Shown one piece after another: positions 37,151-46,620 of a stretch of 64,000 nt of DNA. The stretch covers positions 1 to 64,000 of the forward strand of contig NZ_FOUS01000023.1 in NCBI RefSeq assembly GCF_900114915.1, given 5' to 3'. The notes beneath the pieces were generated by a model. That model was not told the DNA's origin. It saw nothing but the letters and a program-made list of their open reading frames with translations, and ran no database searches. The DNA comes from Bradyrhizobium sp. Rc3b (GTDB lineage Bacteria > Pseudomonadota > Alphaproteobacteria > Rhizobiales > Xanthobacteraceae). The stretch's first letter is position 1, and each line of letters starts with the position of its first letter. The position numbers and the translations under genes were made by a program.

Positions 37151-37335
37151 GAGATCGCAGCCGCACCCGGCCTCGCTTTCTGTTTCATGCAGTGCCGCTA
37201 TTGTTCATGGCAATGAAGTGGCGGGTGCGGCCTATTTCGTCTGATTCGGTCTTTCTCTGTACTTCCGCAGCGACAGCTCAGCTCCTGCCGGCTGTCTTCC
37301 CGACTCCGCTGCAGAAGCACGAGCATCCATGAGTT

Positions 37336-37500
37336 CTAGTACCGCGCGCCCCGGATCTGGTCGGGATTGCGGTCGAACGCGCGCGCCTGGCGCTTGATGT
37401 CGGCATAGAACTCTTGCGTGCTCGCCAACGTCTGGTGCCATGAAGATGGCTTCGGCAAAGGCGCCGAAACCGCTGACGGCCGAGGCCACCTGATCTCGCA
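37336..37500 (-). pseudogene. Fragment of an NtaA/SnaA-type flavin monooxygenase
   Basis: On the minus strand a frame reads HQTLASTQEFYADIKRQARA and then FDRNPDQIRG, ending at 37336. This is the segment after the EAIF.A motif in nitrilotriacetate/DszA-like luciferase-family monooxygenases. The preceding AVSGFGAFAEAIFMA lies in another frame, so at least one frameshift is present. Nothing else of the roughly 440-residue enzyme remains. It adjoins a decayed sulfonate/nitrate-type ABC cluster, where such monooxygenases are often found. Confidence 0.5.
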
Positions 37501-37521
37501 CCGCCGACGAGGATTGATCAC

Positions 37522-38573
37522 ATGAATTCTTGTTTCGCTTTGTTCGCGCGCGGCAGTTCGCCGCGCTCAAGGCCGTGAGGCTGCTGCTCGCCGGCGACTT
37601 CGTTCGGCCTCGCGGCTCTCGCCTTTGCCGAGTCGCCGCTCGACAAAACCGAGATTCGTCATCAGGGCTGGGGCCGGGCAGGTGACGTTTATCGAGCTCG
37701 CCGATGATCTCGGGTATCTCGCGCCTCTGAAGCTGAAATGGGTCGGCAACACCATTAGCGGCCCGCAGGACATCCAGACGGTGGTGACCGGCGACATCGA
37801 TATCGGCGGCGCCTTCTATGGCGCGATCCTGAAATTGATCGCCGCACGTGCGCCAATCAAAGCCGTGGTCGGCTATTACGCTTCGGACGCCAACACCTAT
37901 TACGGTTACTACGGGAAGGACGACAACCCGCTCAAGAACGCGCGACCTGATCGGCAAGAAGGTCGCCGTCAATACGCTAGGTGCGCATCTGGAGTTCGTG
38001 CTGCGCGAATATCTCGCCCGCAACGGCCTCTCAGCAAGCGAGGCCAAGCAGGTGACGCTGGTGGCGATCCCGCCGGTAGCGGCGAACAGGCGCTGCGCCA
38101 GGGCCAAGTTGAGGTGAGTGCTCTCAGCGGCGTGCTTCGCGACAAGGCGCTCGATCGCGGTGGCATCAACTCGCTGTTTAACGACATTGACCTGTTCGGC
38201 CAGTTCACCGGCGGCTCTTACGTGCTGCGGGACAAATTCATCAAGGACAATCCCGAGGCGTCCCGCAGGTTGATCGAAGGCATCTCGCGCGCGATCGCGT
38301 GGGCGCAGACGACACAGGCGGAAGAGGTGCGAGCGCGCTTCGACAGGATCATCGCCGAGCGCAAGCGCAACGAGGATGCCTCTTCGATCAAATATTGGAA
38401 GAGCACCGGTGTTGCGACCAAGGGCGGCCTGGATCTCGGACGCAGAAATCCGGGTCTGGATTGACTGGCTCGAGAAGGACGGCCTGTTCAAGCTGGGCCA
38501 GATCAAAGCGTCCGACGTCTACACCAACGCCTTCAACTGTTTCCGCCCCGGCAAGACCGCGGAGGCGCAATGA
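37522..38573 (+). pseudogene. Sulfonate/nitrate-type ABC binding protein, multiple frameshifts
   Basis: The coding signal alternates between two frames. From about 37625 it reads FIELADDLGYLAPLKLKWVG and VVTGDIDIGGAFYGAILKLI. From about 37945 it shifts to RDLIGKKVAVNTLGAHLEFV, then REYLARNGLS. Near 38105 it returns to SLFNDIDLFGQFTGGSYVLR and RFDRIIAERKRNEDASSIKY. Finally it shifts to VWIDWLEKDGLFKLGQIKAS, ending at 38573. This is an SsuA/TauA-type periplasmic protein broken by three shifts, and the N-terminal signal region from 37522 is also disturbed. It cannot yield a full protein. Confidence 0.8.
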
Positions 38574-39249
38574 GCTCGGTCAAGATCAGCTTCGAGCGCG
38601 TGCGCAAGGATTTCCTGACACGCGGCGAGGGGGGCGGTCCGACGGGCCTCTTTACCGCCCTGGAGGACATCACGCTGGATGTTTGCGCTGGCGAGTTTCT
38701 GGCTCTGGTCGGCCCGAGCGGCTGCGGGAAGTCGACTTTGCTCGATCTGCTCGGCGGCCTCATGACGCCGACCAGCGGCCGGATCCTGTTCGACGGACGA
38801 CCGATTAGCGGGCCCGGACGCGATCGTGGCATCGTGTTCCAGCAATACGCGCTGTTTCCCTGGCGCACCGCCGCGGAGAATTTCGAGTTCGGTCGGCGCG
38901 GACCATGGGCGCGACGCCGCAGCAACTGTTCCGCAAGGTGATCCTGCCGGCGGCGCTTCCCGCCATCTTCGTCGGTATTCGCCTTGCGAGCGCCTCCGCA
39001 ATGCTGGTGCTGGTGGCGTCCGAAATGGTCGGCGCCAAGGCTGGACGCGGCTATCTCACCATCAACAGCCAGTACAGCTTCCTGATCCCGCAGATGTATT
39101 TCGGCATTCTGGGCATTACGGTGATCGGGCTCGCGTTCAACGCGGTGCTCGAGGCGCTGGAGCGCCGCTTCGGCGCTGGAAGGCGCCCGTCGCGGCGCGA
39201 AGCGCGACCGATTACATTTGCTCGAACAGGGAGACCAAATCAAGACTAA
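38570..39249 (+). pseudogene. ABC ATPase fused by deletion to a permease C-terminus
   Basis: From ATG 38570 the first 105 codons are a normal SsuB/TauB-type ATPase: VGPSGCGKSTLLDLLGGL (Walker A) and the Q-loop GIVFQQYALFPWRT. Just after AENFEFG, near 38890-38905, the sequence jumps to the C-terminal quarter of an SsuC/TauC permease, read in another frame: GATPQQLFRKVILPAALPAI (EAA loop), then LASASAMLVLVASEMVGAKA. It ends at 39249. The ATPase signature, Walker B and the N-terminal permease helices are missing, so one deletion of about 1 kb removed the middle of both genes. Confidence 0.82.
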
Positions 39250-39346
39250 CCTAGCTAAGCACGCCGAGCGCAAATCCGCTCCGGTCGGATCCGCTGAATA
39301 TGATGCTGACGTGCTGGTGTTCGGCGGCGGTGCCCGGCGAAGTTAA
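39239..39346 (+). pseudogene. Flavoprotein N-terminal stub
   Basis: A short frame ending at TAA 39344-39346 reads KSAPVGSAEYDADVLVFGGG followed by ARRS. This is the start of an FAD-binding Rossmann domain (YDADVLVFGGG) cut inside the GxGxxG loop. Genes for such succinate-dehydrogenase-like flavoproteins often follow sulfonate-type ABC operons. The break at about 39335 abuts the end of hemN, so the junction of unrelated DNA is placed within a few bases. Confidence 0.5.
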
Positions 39347-40692
39347 AAGGGGGTACGGTCTAGATAAGTATCGAATGCGGCAGCAACAGCACGAATGACA
39401 AACCGGTGCTCCTGCTTGACCCGGATGAATCCCTCTTCAATGTCCACTATCCCATCTTCGGCAAGCATTTCCAGGCGGTCGGCCGAATCGGCAAAAACAA
39501 TCGGATCAAATCCGTGAGCAGCACAGATCGCTGGTACGTCGGCCTGCAAATCGCACATCAGGCGCTCGATGATTGCCGCGCGGAGGCGATCTTCGGCGGT
39601 GAGACAGTAGCCTTTTGAGGTTGCCAGGCGGCCGGCCCGAATGTGTTGGTGATAGGAACTGGTTGCGGTCTCATTCTGGACGTAACCCTCACCCAAACGG
39701 CCGATGGCTGACGGACCGAAGCCGATCACGGTTTGGCAGGTATCAGCCGAATAACCCAGGGAGTTGCGGCGCAGACGACCAGCTTTCTGCGCCAGCGCAA
39801 GTTCGTCGTTGGGTAGGGCGAAATGGTCGAGTCCGATCTGGCGGTAGCCCGCCGAGACCAGCGTATCTGCAATGGCCGCGGCTTGCTCAGCGCGGGCGAC
39901 ATTGTCGGCCAGCGCCGTCTCATCGATCTGGCGCTGACGTTTCATATAGGAGGGGACGTGAGCATACCCGAAAACCGCAAGCCGGTCTGGCCGCATGGCC
40001 AGAGCCGTCCGCGCGGAGTCCACGCAGGACCCCACTGTCTGATGCGGCAATCCGAAGAGAAGGTCGAAATTGATGCGGCTTATGCCATGCTGGCGTAGCC
40101 TTTCGACGACCGAAGCTGTGAGCTCCTCGCTCTGCACGCGGTTGACCGACCTTTGAACCACCGGATCGAAGCTTTGCACGCCGATGCTCGCGCGGCTAAT
40201 CCCGGCCGCTTGTAAAGTCTCGATCATCTCGGCCGTGACACCGCGCGGATCGATTTCTACGGCCATGGTAGCTGATTTGCTGAATGCAAAGCGGTGGCGC
40301 AGGAGTTCCAACAAGGCGAGAAAATCGCCTGGTGCAATGGTCGTCGGTGTCCCGCCGCCGAAATGCACGTCGCTCACCGGCAGAGCGCGCGGCACTTGCT
40401 CTGCGACCAAGCCTATCTCGTCCCGCACTGCTGCCAAATAATTGCGGACTGGTCGCTCGCCGCGAGTGCGGCTCGTAGGGAAGCCGCAATACCAACATAT
40501 AGAGCGACAGAACGGAACGTGGATGTAGAGCGATACGGGCTCCTGGGGCGGTAGCCGCGTCAGCCAGCTCTCACAAGTCGTGGCACCGACCAACGCGGAG
40601 AAATCCGGTACGGTTGGATAGATGGTGTACCAAGGCAGGTGAGCATCGCAGTACTTATTTAGAAGGGAGATCTGCAACGTTAACTTTCCCAT
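39343..40692 (-). CDS. hemN: Oxygen-independent coproporphyrinogen III oxidase
   Basis: A radical-SAM enzyme of 449 residues from the ATG at 40692; a TTG two codons earlier (40698) is also open. Numbering from that TTG, the [4Fe-4S] cluster motif is Cys64, Cys68 and Cys71 (CRSICWYC). It is preceded by SLYIHVPF and followed by VHFGGGTPTT and the SAM-contacting VEIDPRG. WYTIYPTVPDF near the N-terminus is typical of HemN. It oxidatively decarboxylates coproporphyrinogen III without oxygen, allowing haem synthesis in low-oxygen conditions such as nodules. A FixK-type box lies 43 bases upstream. The gene abuts the flavoprotein stub tail to tail. Confidence 0.93.
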   Translation of the reverse strand: MGKLTLQISLLNKYCDAHLPWYTIYPTVPDFSALVGATTCESWLTRLPPQEPVSLYIHVPFCRSICWYCGFPTSRTRGERPVRNYLAAVRDEIGLVAEQVPRALPVSDVHFGGGTPTTIAPGDFLALLELLRHRFAFSKSATMAVEIDPRGVTAEMIETLQAAGISRASIGVQSFDPVVQRSVNRVQSEELTASVVERLRQHGISRINFDLLFGLPHQTVGSCVDSARTALAMRPDRLAVFGYAHVPSYMKRQRQIDETALADNVARAEQAAAIADTLVSAGYRQIGLDHFALPNDELALAQKAGRLRRNSLGYSADTCQTVIGFGPSAIGRLGEGYVQNETATSSYHQHIRAGRLATSKGYCLTAEDRLRAAIIERLMCDLQADVPAICAAHGFDPIVFADSADRLEMLAEDGIVDIEEGFIRVKQEHRFVIRAVAAAFDTYLDRTPF

Positions 40693-40734
40693 GCTCAAAC
40701 AGCATGAAGCTGACCGATGCGCTCTCTGGTGTCT

Positions 40735-40748
40735 TTGCGTTATGTCAA
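40735..40748. promoter_or_regulatory. Candidate FixK2 box upstream of hemN
   Basis: TTGCGTTATGTCAA fits the bradyrhizobial FixK2 consensus TTG(A/C)-N6-(T/G)CAA. Its centre is about 49 bases from the hemN ATG, so a transcript starting about 41 bases from the centre would have a very short leader. FixK2 control of hemN is established in B. japonicum; its extension to this copy is inference. Confidence 0.5.
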
Positions 40749-41154
40749 AACCGGCTAGTGGCTTCTGAGATCTGGTCTCGTTTTCGATGTTACTGCCAAC
40801 GCGGCGTAGGGGCAGAGCGGAGTGAGAGCCGCCCGTTGGCGATTATCTGAACCTTTAGGTATGAATTTTCTCGTGCAAGCACGGTTGAAGCGGCTAGACG
40901 TGCCCGACGAGCCGGCGCGAACGATCAATCGCTCATCCGAGGGCACGTCGGTTCGCATTCGCTGATCGCCAGCTTTTTGCGACGAAAGCAGAGGACTTGT
41001 AGGTCTCACTAGGAGCCGCTGAGCTGCTGGATCTTCAAATCGGTTTTCTTACTAGCAAAGCCGACGCACAGAGTTCGGCGGATGTCTCGATCCAGGCCGC
41101 CGTGACACGGAATGATAAGTTGCTTGCTAGATGAGCGCGCGAGGAGCGCAATTG

Positions 41155-41183
41155 CACAACGTGACGCGACGTGCGATTCAAGT
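41155..41183. repeat. 29-bp interspersed repeat, copy A
   Basis: CACAACGTGACG followed by CGACGTGC and GATTCAAGT. It matches copies at 50085-50113, 51025-51053 and 53197-53225 (consensus TACAACCTGACG, eight variable bases, then GATTCAAGC). This is the most divergent copy and lies in a gene-poor stretch far from the nod genes. No gene is recognisable in 40749-41512 apart from this element. Confidence 0.6.
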
Positions 41184-41512
41184 CCTTTAGCGCAGCCGAC
41201 GAAAACAATTCTTAATCCGTAGTATCGATCGCATAAGCCTCAATTCCGCCACGCTGGTTGTCTCATTGCCACAAGCATCATCACGGATGTACTGATGATG
41301 TTGGGGCGACCCCAGCGCACTTTCAGCCCCCCGGTAAAGTGCGTCGGGGCGCCTTGATTCGGCGGCGTCTCGTCGCTCTGTGTAATGCAGCCCACCAACT
41401 CACCGCGATTTTGGACGTCTTGCTGATGGCAAGCGACTACGGCCAGATGCATCGGACGAGACACCATCTGCAGTAGCTTCTATTCCGCTTCATCAATTGG
41501 GTCGTTGTCTTT

Positions 41513-41647
41513 CTACATCGGCTTTGGAGTTAACGATCCCTGCCACATCCCGCTGAAAATGGCCATTAGCGAGACGAATGCAGTGCCACCAGCCTGGCCA
41601 ATGCTTGCATAGAGCAGTGAGATGATTGCGAAGAGCAGAGAAGCCAT
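41513..41647 (-). pseudogene. TauE/SafE-family permease, N-terminal stub
   Basis: Forty-four codons starting at ATG 41647: a hydrophobic helix LLFAIISLLYASIGQAGGTA, then FVSLMAIFSGMW. This is the usual first helix and Gly-rich turn of TauE/SafE sulfite/anion exporters (LYASVGQAGGTAFL.VMA). The frame stops at 41513, with six to seven helices missing. Assignment is by motif recall. Confidence 0.5.
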
Positions 41648-42737
41648 GCTTCACCGACCTTGCGACGATTTTCGCTGTTTTCCACCGAGCCCATCATGAT
41701 TCGTGTGTTAGGTGCGGTCTAACTGTGTCTCTGCTTGGGGACGGATCTAAGCGCTTAGCCCGGATTGCTGTCCGGAGGTGCAGTGTCCTTCGAGTGCCGT
41801 GTTTGGACCGTCCCATCAATTACCGGACTTGGTACTTGACTGGGCTGCATTAGGGCTGCGTTTGGGCCCTAAGCGGGCGGCACTCGAGGCGCCGTCGAGG
41901 TGAGCTGCATTTCTTGCTGTAGCTCACCTCGTGGCGCGCCTCGCAATGGTGCTGTCGCCTTTCCTCCGCATGTCACAAATGCTTCGAGGTTCATACGTCG
42001 CAACCAACCGTGTACGTTAGAAGCCCTTTCTGCGACGTTTATTTTGGTGAGATCAGCAGTTGGTATGACACTTGCTGGTCTGGCGCGGGTCCTCTCCTTG
42101 CTGGAGAAGCGCATGCAAAGTGTCCTCCACATCAAGCAGATCTCGCGGCTACGGGTATCTCTCGTTGCGCCTTTAAGGTGGCCCCTTTTTGTACGTTCGG
42201 CACGTTTGCGCCAAGCCTGTCGGACGGGTTCGACGAGACCCCGCACAATGATGCGACGAGGATGGCTTCTGCCTCGACTGTTCCGTGTTGCACATCGATC
42301 TCGTCCCCGACGCCGTCGCACAGCGGAGAAGCGGCGAAGGATTAGCGATGGCAATTCGCAAGATTGGGAAAAGCCATGACTCTTGTACTGCATTCGTCTT
42401 TAAGCATTGAATGGATGCTGACGGGACGCTCGTCAGGTCCCGTACCGCCCGAGCTTAGCTATATCGCGCAGATCAGAGCCCAGGATCTCGTTCTCGCCAT
42501 GCAAGCTCAACAGAGGCAAACCTCTAGCCGGTGGAGCTGTCTGCAAGCTCAGTCCAGGGCCCGCGTGGCACTTCATAAGATCAACGAACTGTTGGATCGA
42601 CTGACCTGTTCCTAGGTGTGTTGGCGGCATCTCGGCCACACGCCATCCAGCCGGTGGATTTATCGCTCAGACGAGCTCGCACCTAGTGCTTCGGAACTGT
42701 GTTGGGGGTCGGCAGGGAGAGGAGCAGCTCAGGAAAG
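41648..42737. other. About 1.1 kb without a supportable gene
   Basis: Several open frames overlap here on both strands (for example 41900-42379 and 42376-42615 on the plus strand), but none has a recognisable domain, and their composition is Arg- and Cys-rich as in shadow frames. The frame at 42376-42615 has a helical-looking end (ALHKINELLDRL) and is the best candidate for a small unknown protein, with weak support. Confidence 0.4.
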
Positions 42738-42760
42738 AACCCCGACTGCGGGTCGGGGTT
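42738..42760 (-). terminator. Hairpin terminator of the beta-barrel gene
   Basis: AACCCCGAC (42738-42746) pairs with GTCGGGGTT (42752-42760) around TGCGG. On the minus strand the stem is followed by TTCTTTCC. It lies 28 bases after the stop of the outer-membrane protein gene, as expected for its intrinsic terminator. Confidence 0.75.
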
Positions 42761-42787
42761 CCGATTCACGCAATCGCGTGAAGGTCT

Positions 42788-43513
42788 CTATTTGGCAAAT
42801 GGCGAGCCAAACTTGTAATTGAGCCGTGCCGTGATGAGGTCGACGTCCTGGTGGACGCGATCCGTGCCAAGGGCGGCTGGAAAGCTGATGCTGCTGCGCT
42901 GCATGAACAGATGGTTATACTCGACGCCAGCTGACCAGTTCGGCGTGAGGCTGACTTCGGCACCGGCGCCCAGCACGCCACCCCAACGCACATCACTGCT
43001 CTTTCCAATCTCGGTGCCAGTAACCACCGAGTTGACCTGATAGGTGTTGCTGGTCACCGCAGCACCGCCCTTAGCGTATAGCAGCACGGCATTGATTGCG
43101 TAGCCGATATGACCGGTGAGCAGACCGAACGCATCTGTCTTGGTGTCAATGATGTCTGCGGGGAAGGCGGCGCTGACATTGGAGCCGCTGAAGTCGGCCC
43201 AGTTGCCCTGGCCTTCGATCCCGTAGACCATGTTGAAGATTTGCCAACGATAGCCAACCTGACCGCCAATGGTACCGCCAATCGAATTATGGCAGCCCTC
43301 GGGAGTGACGCCGTTGAAATCCCAGCAATTGTGGCTCGTTCCCCAACCGCCATTGACACCGATATAGTAGCCGGACCAGTCGACAATCGGGGCTGCGACC
43401 GGCAGCGGCGGCGCCTTGACCGCGAGGGGCTGCCCGGCCAAGTCCGCGCCGAATGCGGGAGCGGCCGCACTGAGTGCGCCGATGGTTGCGGTCAAAATAA
43501 GAAAATTCTTCAT
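42788..43513 (-). CDS. Outer-membrane beta-barrel protein, Omp25/31-like
   Basis: A 241-residue outer-membrane protein. From ATG 43513 the signal peptide is MKNFLILTATIGALSAAAPA, cleaved near FGADLAG. The mature part has the alphaproteobacterial pattern VDWSGYYIGVNGGWG, then alternating beta-strands (IGGQVGYRWQIFNMVYGIEG, GVLGAGAEVSLTPNWSAGVE) and ends LITARLNYKFGSPFAK with a C-terminal aromatic strand. The longer frame to 43591 adds 26 residues without signal character. Such porin-like barrels are frequent in Bradyrhizobium, often in many paralogues. The terminator is at 42738-42760. Confidence 0.9.
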   Translation of the reverse strand: MKNFLILTATIGALSAAAPAFGADLAGQPLAVKAPPLPVAAPIVDWSGYYIGVNGGWGTSHNCWDFNGVTPEGCHNSIGGTIGGQVGYRWQIFNMVYGIEGQGNWADFSGSNVSAAFPADIIDTKTDAFGLLTGHIGYAINAVLLYAKGGAAVTSNTYQVNSVVTGTEIGKSSDVRWGGVLGAGAEVSLTPNWSAGVEYNHLFMQRSSISFPAALGTDRVHQDVDLITARLNYKFGSPFAK

Positions 43514-43851
43514 TCGAGTTCGTTCCTTTTCGATGCCGCCCCGGCGCCGTGCGTTTAACAACATGATCGCGAATTGCTGTATCTGCCGCACAACATGTCA
43601 TCGAAAGAAATGGGTTGAATCGCACGCCGCGTCAGATTATGGAGCGCGCATTTCGCCGTGCACTGTCTCGAATGAAAGCTGGGACCATAGTGGTCGCTTC
43701 GCGCAGATGCTTCTTCGAACCACGATCCGTTCGTGATGGCCTCTGAAGGGACGCAATGCGAGCTGTTTGGCTTCCTCTATCGCTAGCCGCGACAGAGCCA
43801 GGCCGCGCCAGCATGTCTCGCGCACGCTCGCTGTTCAGAGAGTTCGGCAAG

Positions 43852-43974
43852 TTAAGACCCCTGATCGAGAACCGACCTCAGGCGCTCGATCTCACTCTCC
43901 GGCAGGACGGTCGTGCTGCCGCTTACAATCGTGAGCGATGCGGCGATGCGACTACAGGCCTCGATCGCTTTGGC
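43852..43974 (-). pseudogene. Possible remnant of a small conserved protein
   Basis: A 40-codon minus-strand frame just after a TGA reads IEACSRIAASLTIVSGSTTV, then LPESEIERLRSVLDQGS. Its composition is protein-like and helical, but it has no start codon in frame, so it is either the end of a gene frameshifted near 43975 or chance. Nothing else recognisable lies between 43514 and 44328. Confidence 0.3.
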
Positions 43975-44328
43975 TCATGACTTCGCAAGTGTAGCACAAG
44001 TTCCTCAACTTCGACCTCGATCGACGGATGTGGATGCGGCTGTGCTTGACGAGACTCGTGCCTGAAGCGTTGCGCAGCTCGTGCCAAGCAAGGTTGGGAG
44101 GGGAAACGGTATGGCTTTTCCTCGCGCCAGCGAATATTAGCGCGTCTGTCCCGTCTCGTCCCGACTTGCACTGGATTCCAGGTGACTGACTGTAGTCGCG
44201 AACGTGCTCGTCTTCCGCGGGGCGAAACATGAGTGGAGGAAGGTCAGCGCCACCACGCTCTGCCCCATGTTCTTACGCCGCATATCCCCAAGAGCCTTAA
44301 CAAGCCAAGCTCATGGGGCAGTACAGGT

Positions 44329-44583
44329 TCAAGCGCCATATTGCCCGGTCGACCGCGCCAGTTCAGCCCGCAAGCTGCGTATTGCCTCGTTAGCCAAAGT
44401 CAAGGAATTCCGTTCGCCCGTCTTTATCGAAGACTCAAGGAAAGTGCATAACCGACTATGGAGGACCGTCTTGCGATTATGCGCCAGCAACGGATCCTTC
44501 TCAACAAAGCGCCAGGCCTTATCAAATGCGACGCTCACGATAGCATCTGGCTTCTGCACTTGCTCGGATAAGAACTGATCCAT
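44329..44583 (-). CDS. Small conserved-looking hypothetical protein
   Basis: An 84-residue protein from ATG 44583, which has GGAG seven bases upstream. The sequence AFDKAWRFVEKDPLLAHNRK, then SIKTGERNSLTLANEAIRSL, resembles the short all-helical rhizobial proteins with an A.D.AW...(21-25)..L...I......GERD...L...A pattern, whose function is unknown. It has no signal peptide or membrane segment. It stands alone in a gene-poor region, and the long frame to 44634 only adds an unsupported N-terminus. I do not recognise a function. Confidence 0.5.
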   Translation of the reverse strand: MDQFLSEQVQKPDAIVSVAFDKAWRFVEKDPLLAHNRKTVLHSRLCTFLESSIKTGERNSLTLANEAIRSLRAELARSTGQYGA

Positions 44584-45260
44584 CTCAACTCTCCACGACG
44601 CCCTGATACAGGGAAGTACCTTGGCAAAAAGCAAACCGAGAGTCTGTGGGTTGTCTCAGCAAATAGGACATCAGCCGCAGTACGCTCGGACATCGAGGCG
44701 CTCTCGATGCTTCAATGAATTTATAGATGTTTGTTGAAGTTCAGATGACCCCGAACGTCGTATTGCCAGGCGCGCTCGGCTAATTATGAAACGGTCGAAA
44801 CGAGCTCACGTTGTTCGAGCGGCTTCGTTGCCGAAGTGCTCGTGTTGCTCGGTATCGGTCAATCATTGGGCTCTTCTTCCTGCAATCGGAAGATCGTGGC
44901 CATGCCAAGTCACGACTAAAGCCGAACATCGATGAAAGTGGATCGTTCCGCTCCTTTCGCAGTCTCTAGCTAAGAAGCGTTTATGGAAACGTGTGGCATT
45001 TTCCGGCCACCGCTGGCTTGCTTCTGACATGTGTCCGTGGGGCCCTCTTCCATCTCCACCCTGCGGGACCTGCTGATCTCGCTGCCGGCTCCAGCTTCCG
45101 AGCATGGTGGCGAACATTTGTGATATGGAAGCCAGGGGAACCGGCGCGCTTCGTGACGGTGAGCCCATAAACGCTAAGTCGTCAATCCCTCGTGCGTACG
45201 GCCGTAGCAGTCGGCCCAACGATGCACGCCATCAACCGAAGAAAAAGCCAAAATGAAATC
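44584..45260. other. No recognisable gene
   Basis: About 680 bases with only short Arg-, Ser- and Gly-rich frames. I see no motif, hairpin or repeat that supports a feature here. Confidence 0.4.
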
Positions 45261-45638
45261 TCAGTCCGCCGCTGCACGCGACAGAATGAGTTTCGCGATC
45301 TTCACTTGATTGGCAGGAGTTCGGAGCACTGCCGGTAAAGCCGCCACGGCCTGATCGAGAAGGCGTCCCAAAACCTGAAGGTCTTCTGGGTAGTAAACGC
45401 CACGGTCGGGGGACAGCCGCATCGTTTGCTGGTTGCCGGCGCGGCGCCCCGTTCTCGCATTGCCGAGCTGGCCGAGCTCCAGTTCCGCCGTAATCATTTG
45501 GTTTGCCAGGGCGTTTAGCAGTCGGATCGCTTCGAGCTCGTTGCCTTCCTCGCGTATGAGGGCGGCCACGATGTCGAGTTGCAGCTCGATGCGATCCTCG
45601 AGGTCCTCTGAGCGTGAATTGGAAGGGTCAAGTTCCAC
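45261..45638 (-). CDS. Hypothetical helical protein, paralogue of the 51125 gene
   Basis: A 125-residue protein beginning at GTG 45638, where GGAG lies eight bases upstream; the longer frame to 45770 is less coherent. The N-terminal half is acidic and helical (LEDRIELQLDIVAALIREEG). The C-terminal 47 residues (GVYYPEDLQVLGRLLDQAVA, then RTPANQVKIAKLILSRA) clearly resemble the protein at 51125-51334 (GVFDPEELSVLGSLYDSAVT, then RSPENHAAIAKLILERT). No signal peptide or membrane segment. The family is unknown to me. The gene is 194 bases downstream of a pseudogene that follows a nod box, so it could be expressed from that box. Confidence 0.6.
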   Translation of the reverse strand: MELDPSNSRSEDLEDRIELQLDIVAALIREEGNELEAIRLLNALANQMITAELELGQLGNARTGRRAGNQQTMRLSPDRGVYYPEDLQVLGRLLDQAVAALPAVLRTPANQVKIAKLILSRAAAD

Positions 45639-45831
45639 GGTGTTTGCTCCAAAGTAGTTAAAATGCAGGAAGCAGGTTGAGTAACGGTTGTGCCGTGCTT
45701 TTCGGTTCGCGAGACGGCAGGCGCGGCCATAGAACGAATGGCTGCCCAACAACGCAAGGTGCGCACGCACGGTCGCCGGAAGGAGAGGGTGTGAGGCGTG
45801 TGCCGCGAAAGCACCGCAAAGGCGGGTTCGA

Positions 45832-46620
45832 CTAGAGAACGCTGGCGAACCGTCCTTTGATTCGACCGTCGAGCCGGTCCAACGCGGCGGACAGTGGCAG
45901 TGACCCCAGCCAGCGGGACATGGCCGATGGCCGCAAGTCGAGAAGTGCGGCCCGAACTGCTGCGCGATTGCTCGTTGCCTGACATAGTCATCCAGACGTA
46001 ACCGGAGGCTTCGCCAGGCACAGCGCCATAAAGATCGCTTGGCGCTGGACGAAGCTGTTGCTGAAGGCTCGCCGTCAACTCGTCCAGACCGGTCACCTGA
46101 TCACGCCAGAAAATTGTGGCCCGGCTCATGGCAGGCAACCCAGAAATAGCCTCCGCTATATACGTCTGCGGTTTTTCCCTGCACTCGTTGACGGGCGATG
46201 CCTGGCTCGGTGAAGGTGCGGATTGGCTCCTGGAAGGTGGGCGCGCCAAAAGACAAGGCCGGTAGATCGCGCAGGTCCACCCCTTGTTCCGAAGGTGATA
46301 TAAGGATTGCTGACAAGGGATAATTGCGCCGGGATATCGTCGAAGAGCGCCGGCGCATAGAATGAGATAGGATGGCGTGAGTCTGTAGGAGGTGGCTGTA
46401 GAAGCCGCCCGCCGACGAAGACTGAGGACGCGAGCAGCGTGAGAATCCACGATCAGACCGCGTACAGGGCTGGGCGGTAAGATCGCGAGGCCGGACTCAT
46501 CACACCGATCGACATCAGTGCCCCGTCCTCGCCGGATAGCGTGGTCAGATAGCCGACCGCACTGCTTTGTTGGAAAGCTGCGGCAGCGTCGGATCGTCGG
46601 CGCTGCCCGCTTGGTCAGGG
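45832..46620 (-). pseudogene. Decayed membrane-anchored protein downstream of a nod box
   Basis: Protein-like segments appear in successive frames on the minus strand. First comes AVGYLTTLSGEDGALMSIGV, then an in-frame TGA, a hydrophobic segment SWILTLLASSVFVGG and PISFYAPALFDDIPAQLSLV. In a second frame: DLPALSFGAPTFQEPIRTFT. In a third: ATIFWRDQVTGLDELTASLQ and PSDLYGAVPGEASGYVWMTM. The end is SRWLGSLPLSAALDRLDGRI with a TAG at 45832. There are thus at least three shifts and one or two stops. I cannot name the family. It lies about 365 bases downstream of the nod box at 46985-47031 on the same strand, with no better gene between, so it was probably flavonoid-regulated. nolY is a positional guess only. 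Confidence 0.5.

Noticed and set aside
42376..42615. Small plus-strand open frame of 79 residues
   Set aside because: Only a short helical-looking end and a weak ribosome site; no family, no conservation evidence. Mentioned only as part of the gene-poor interval.
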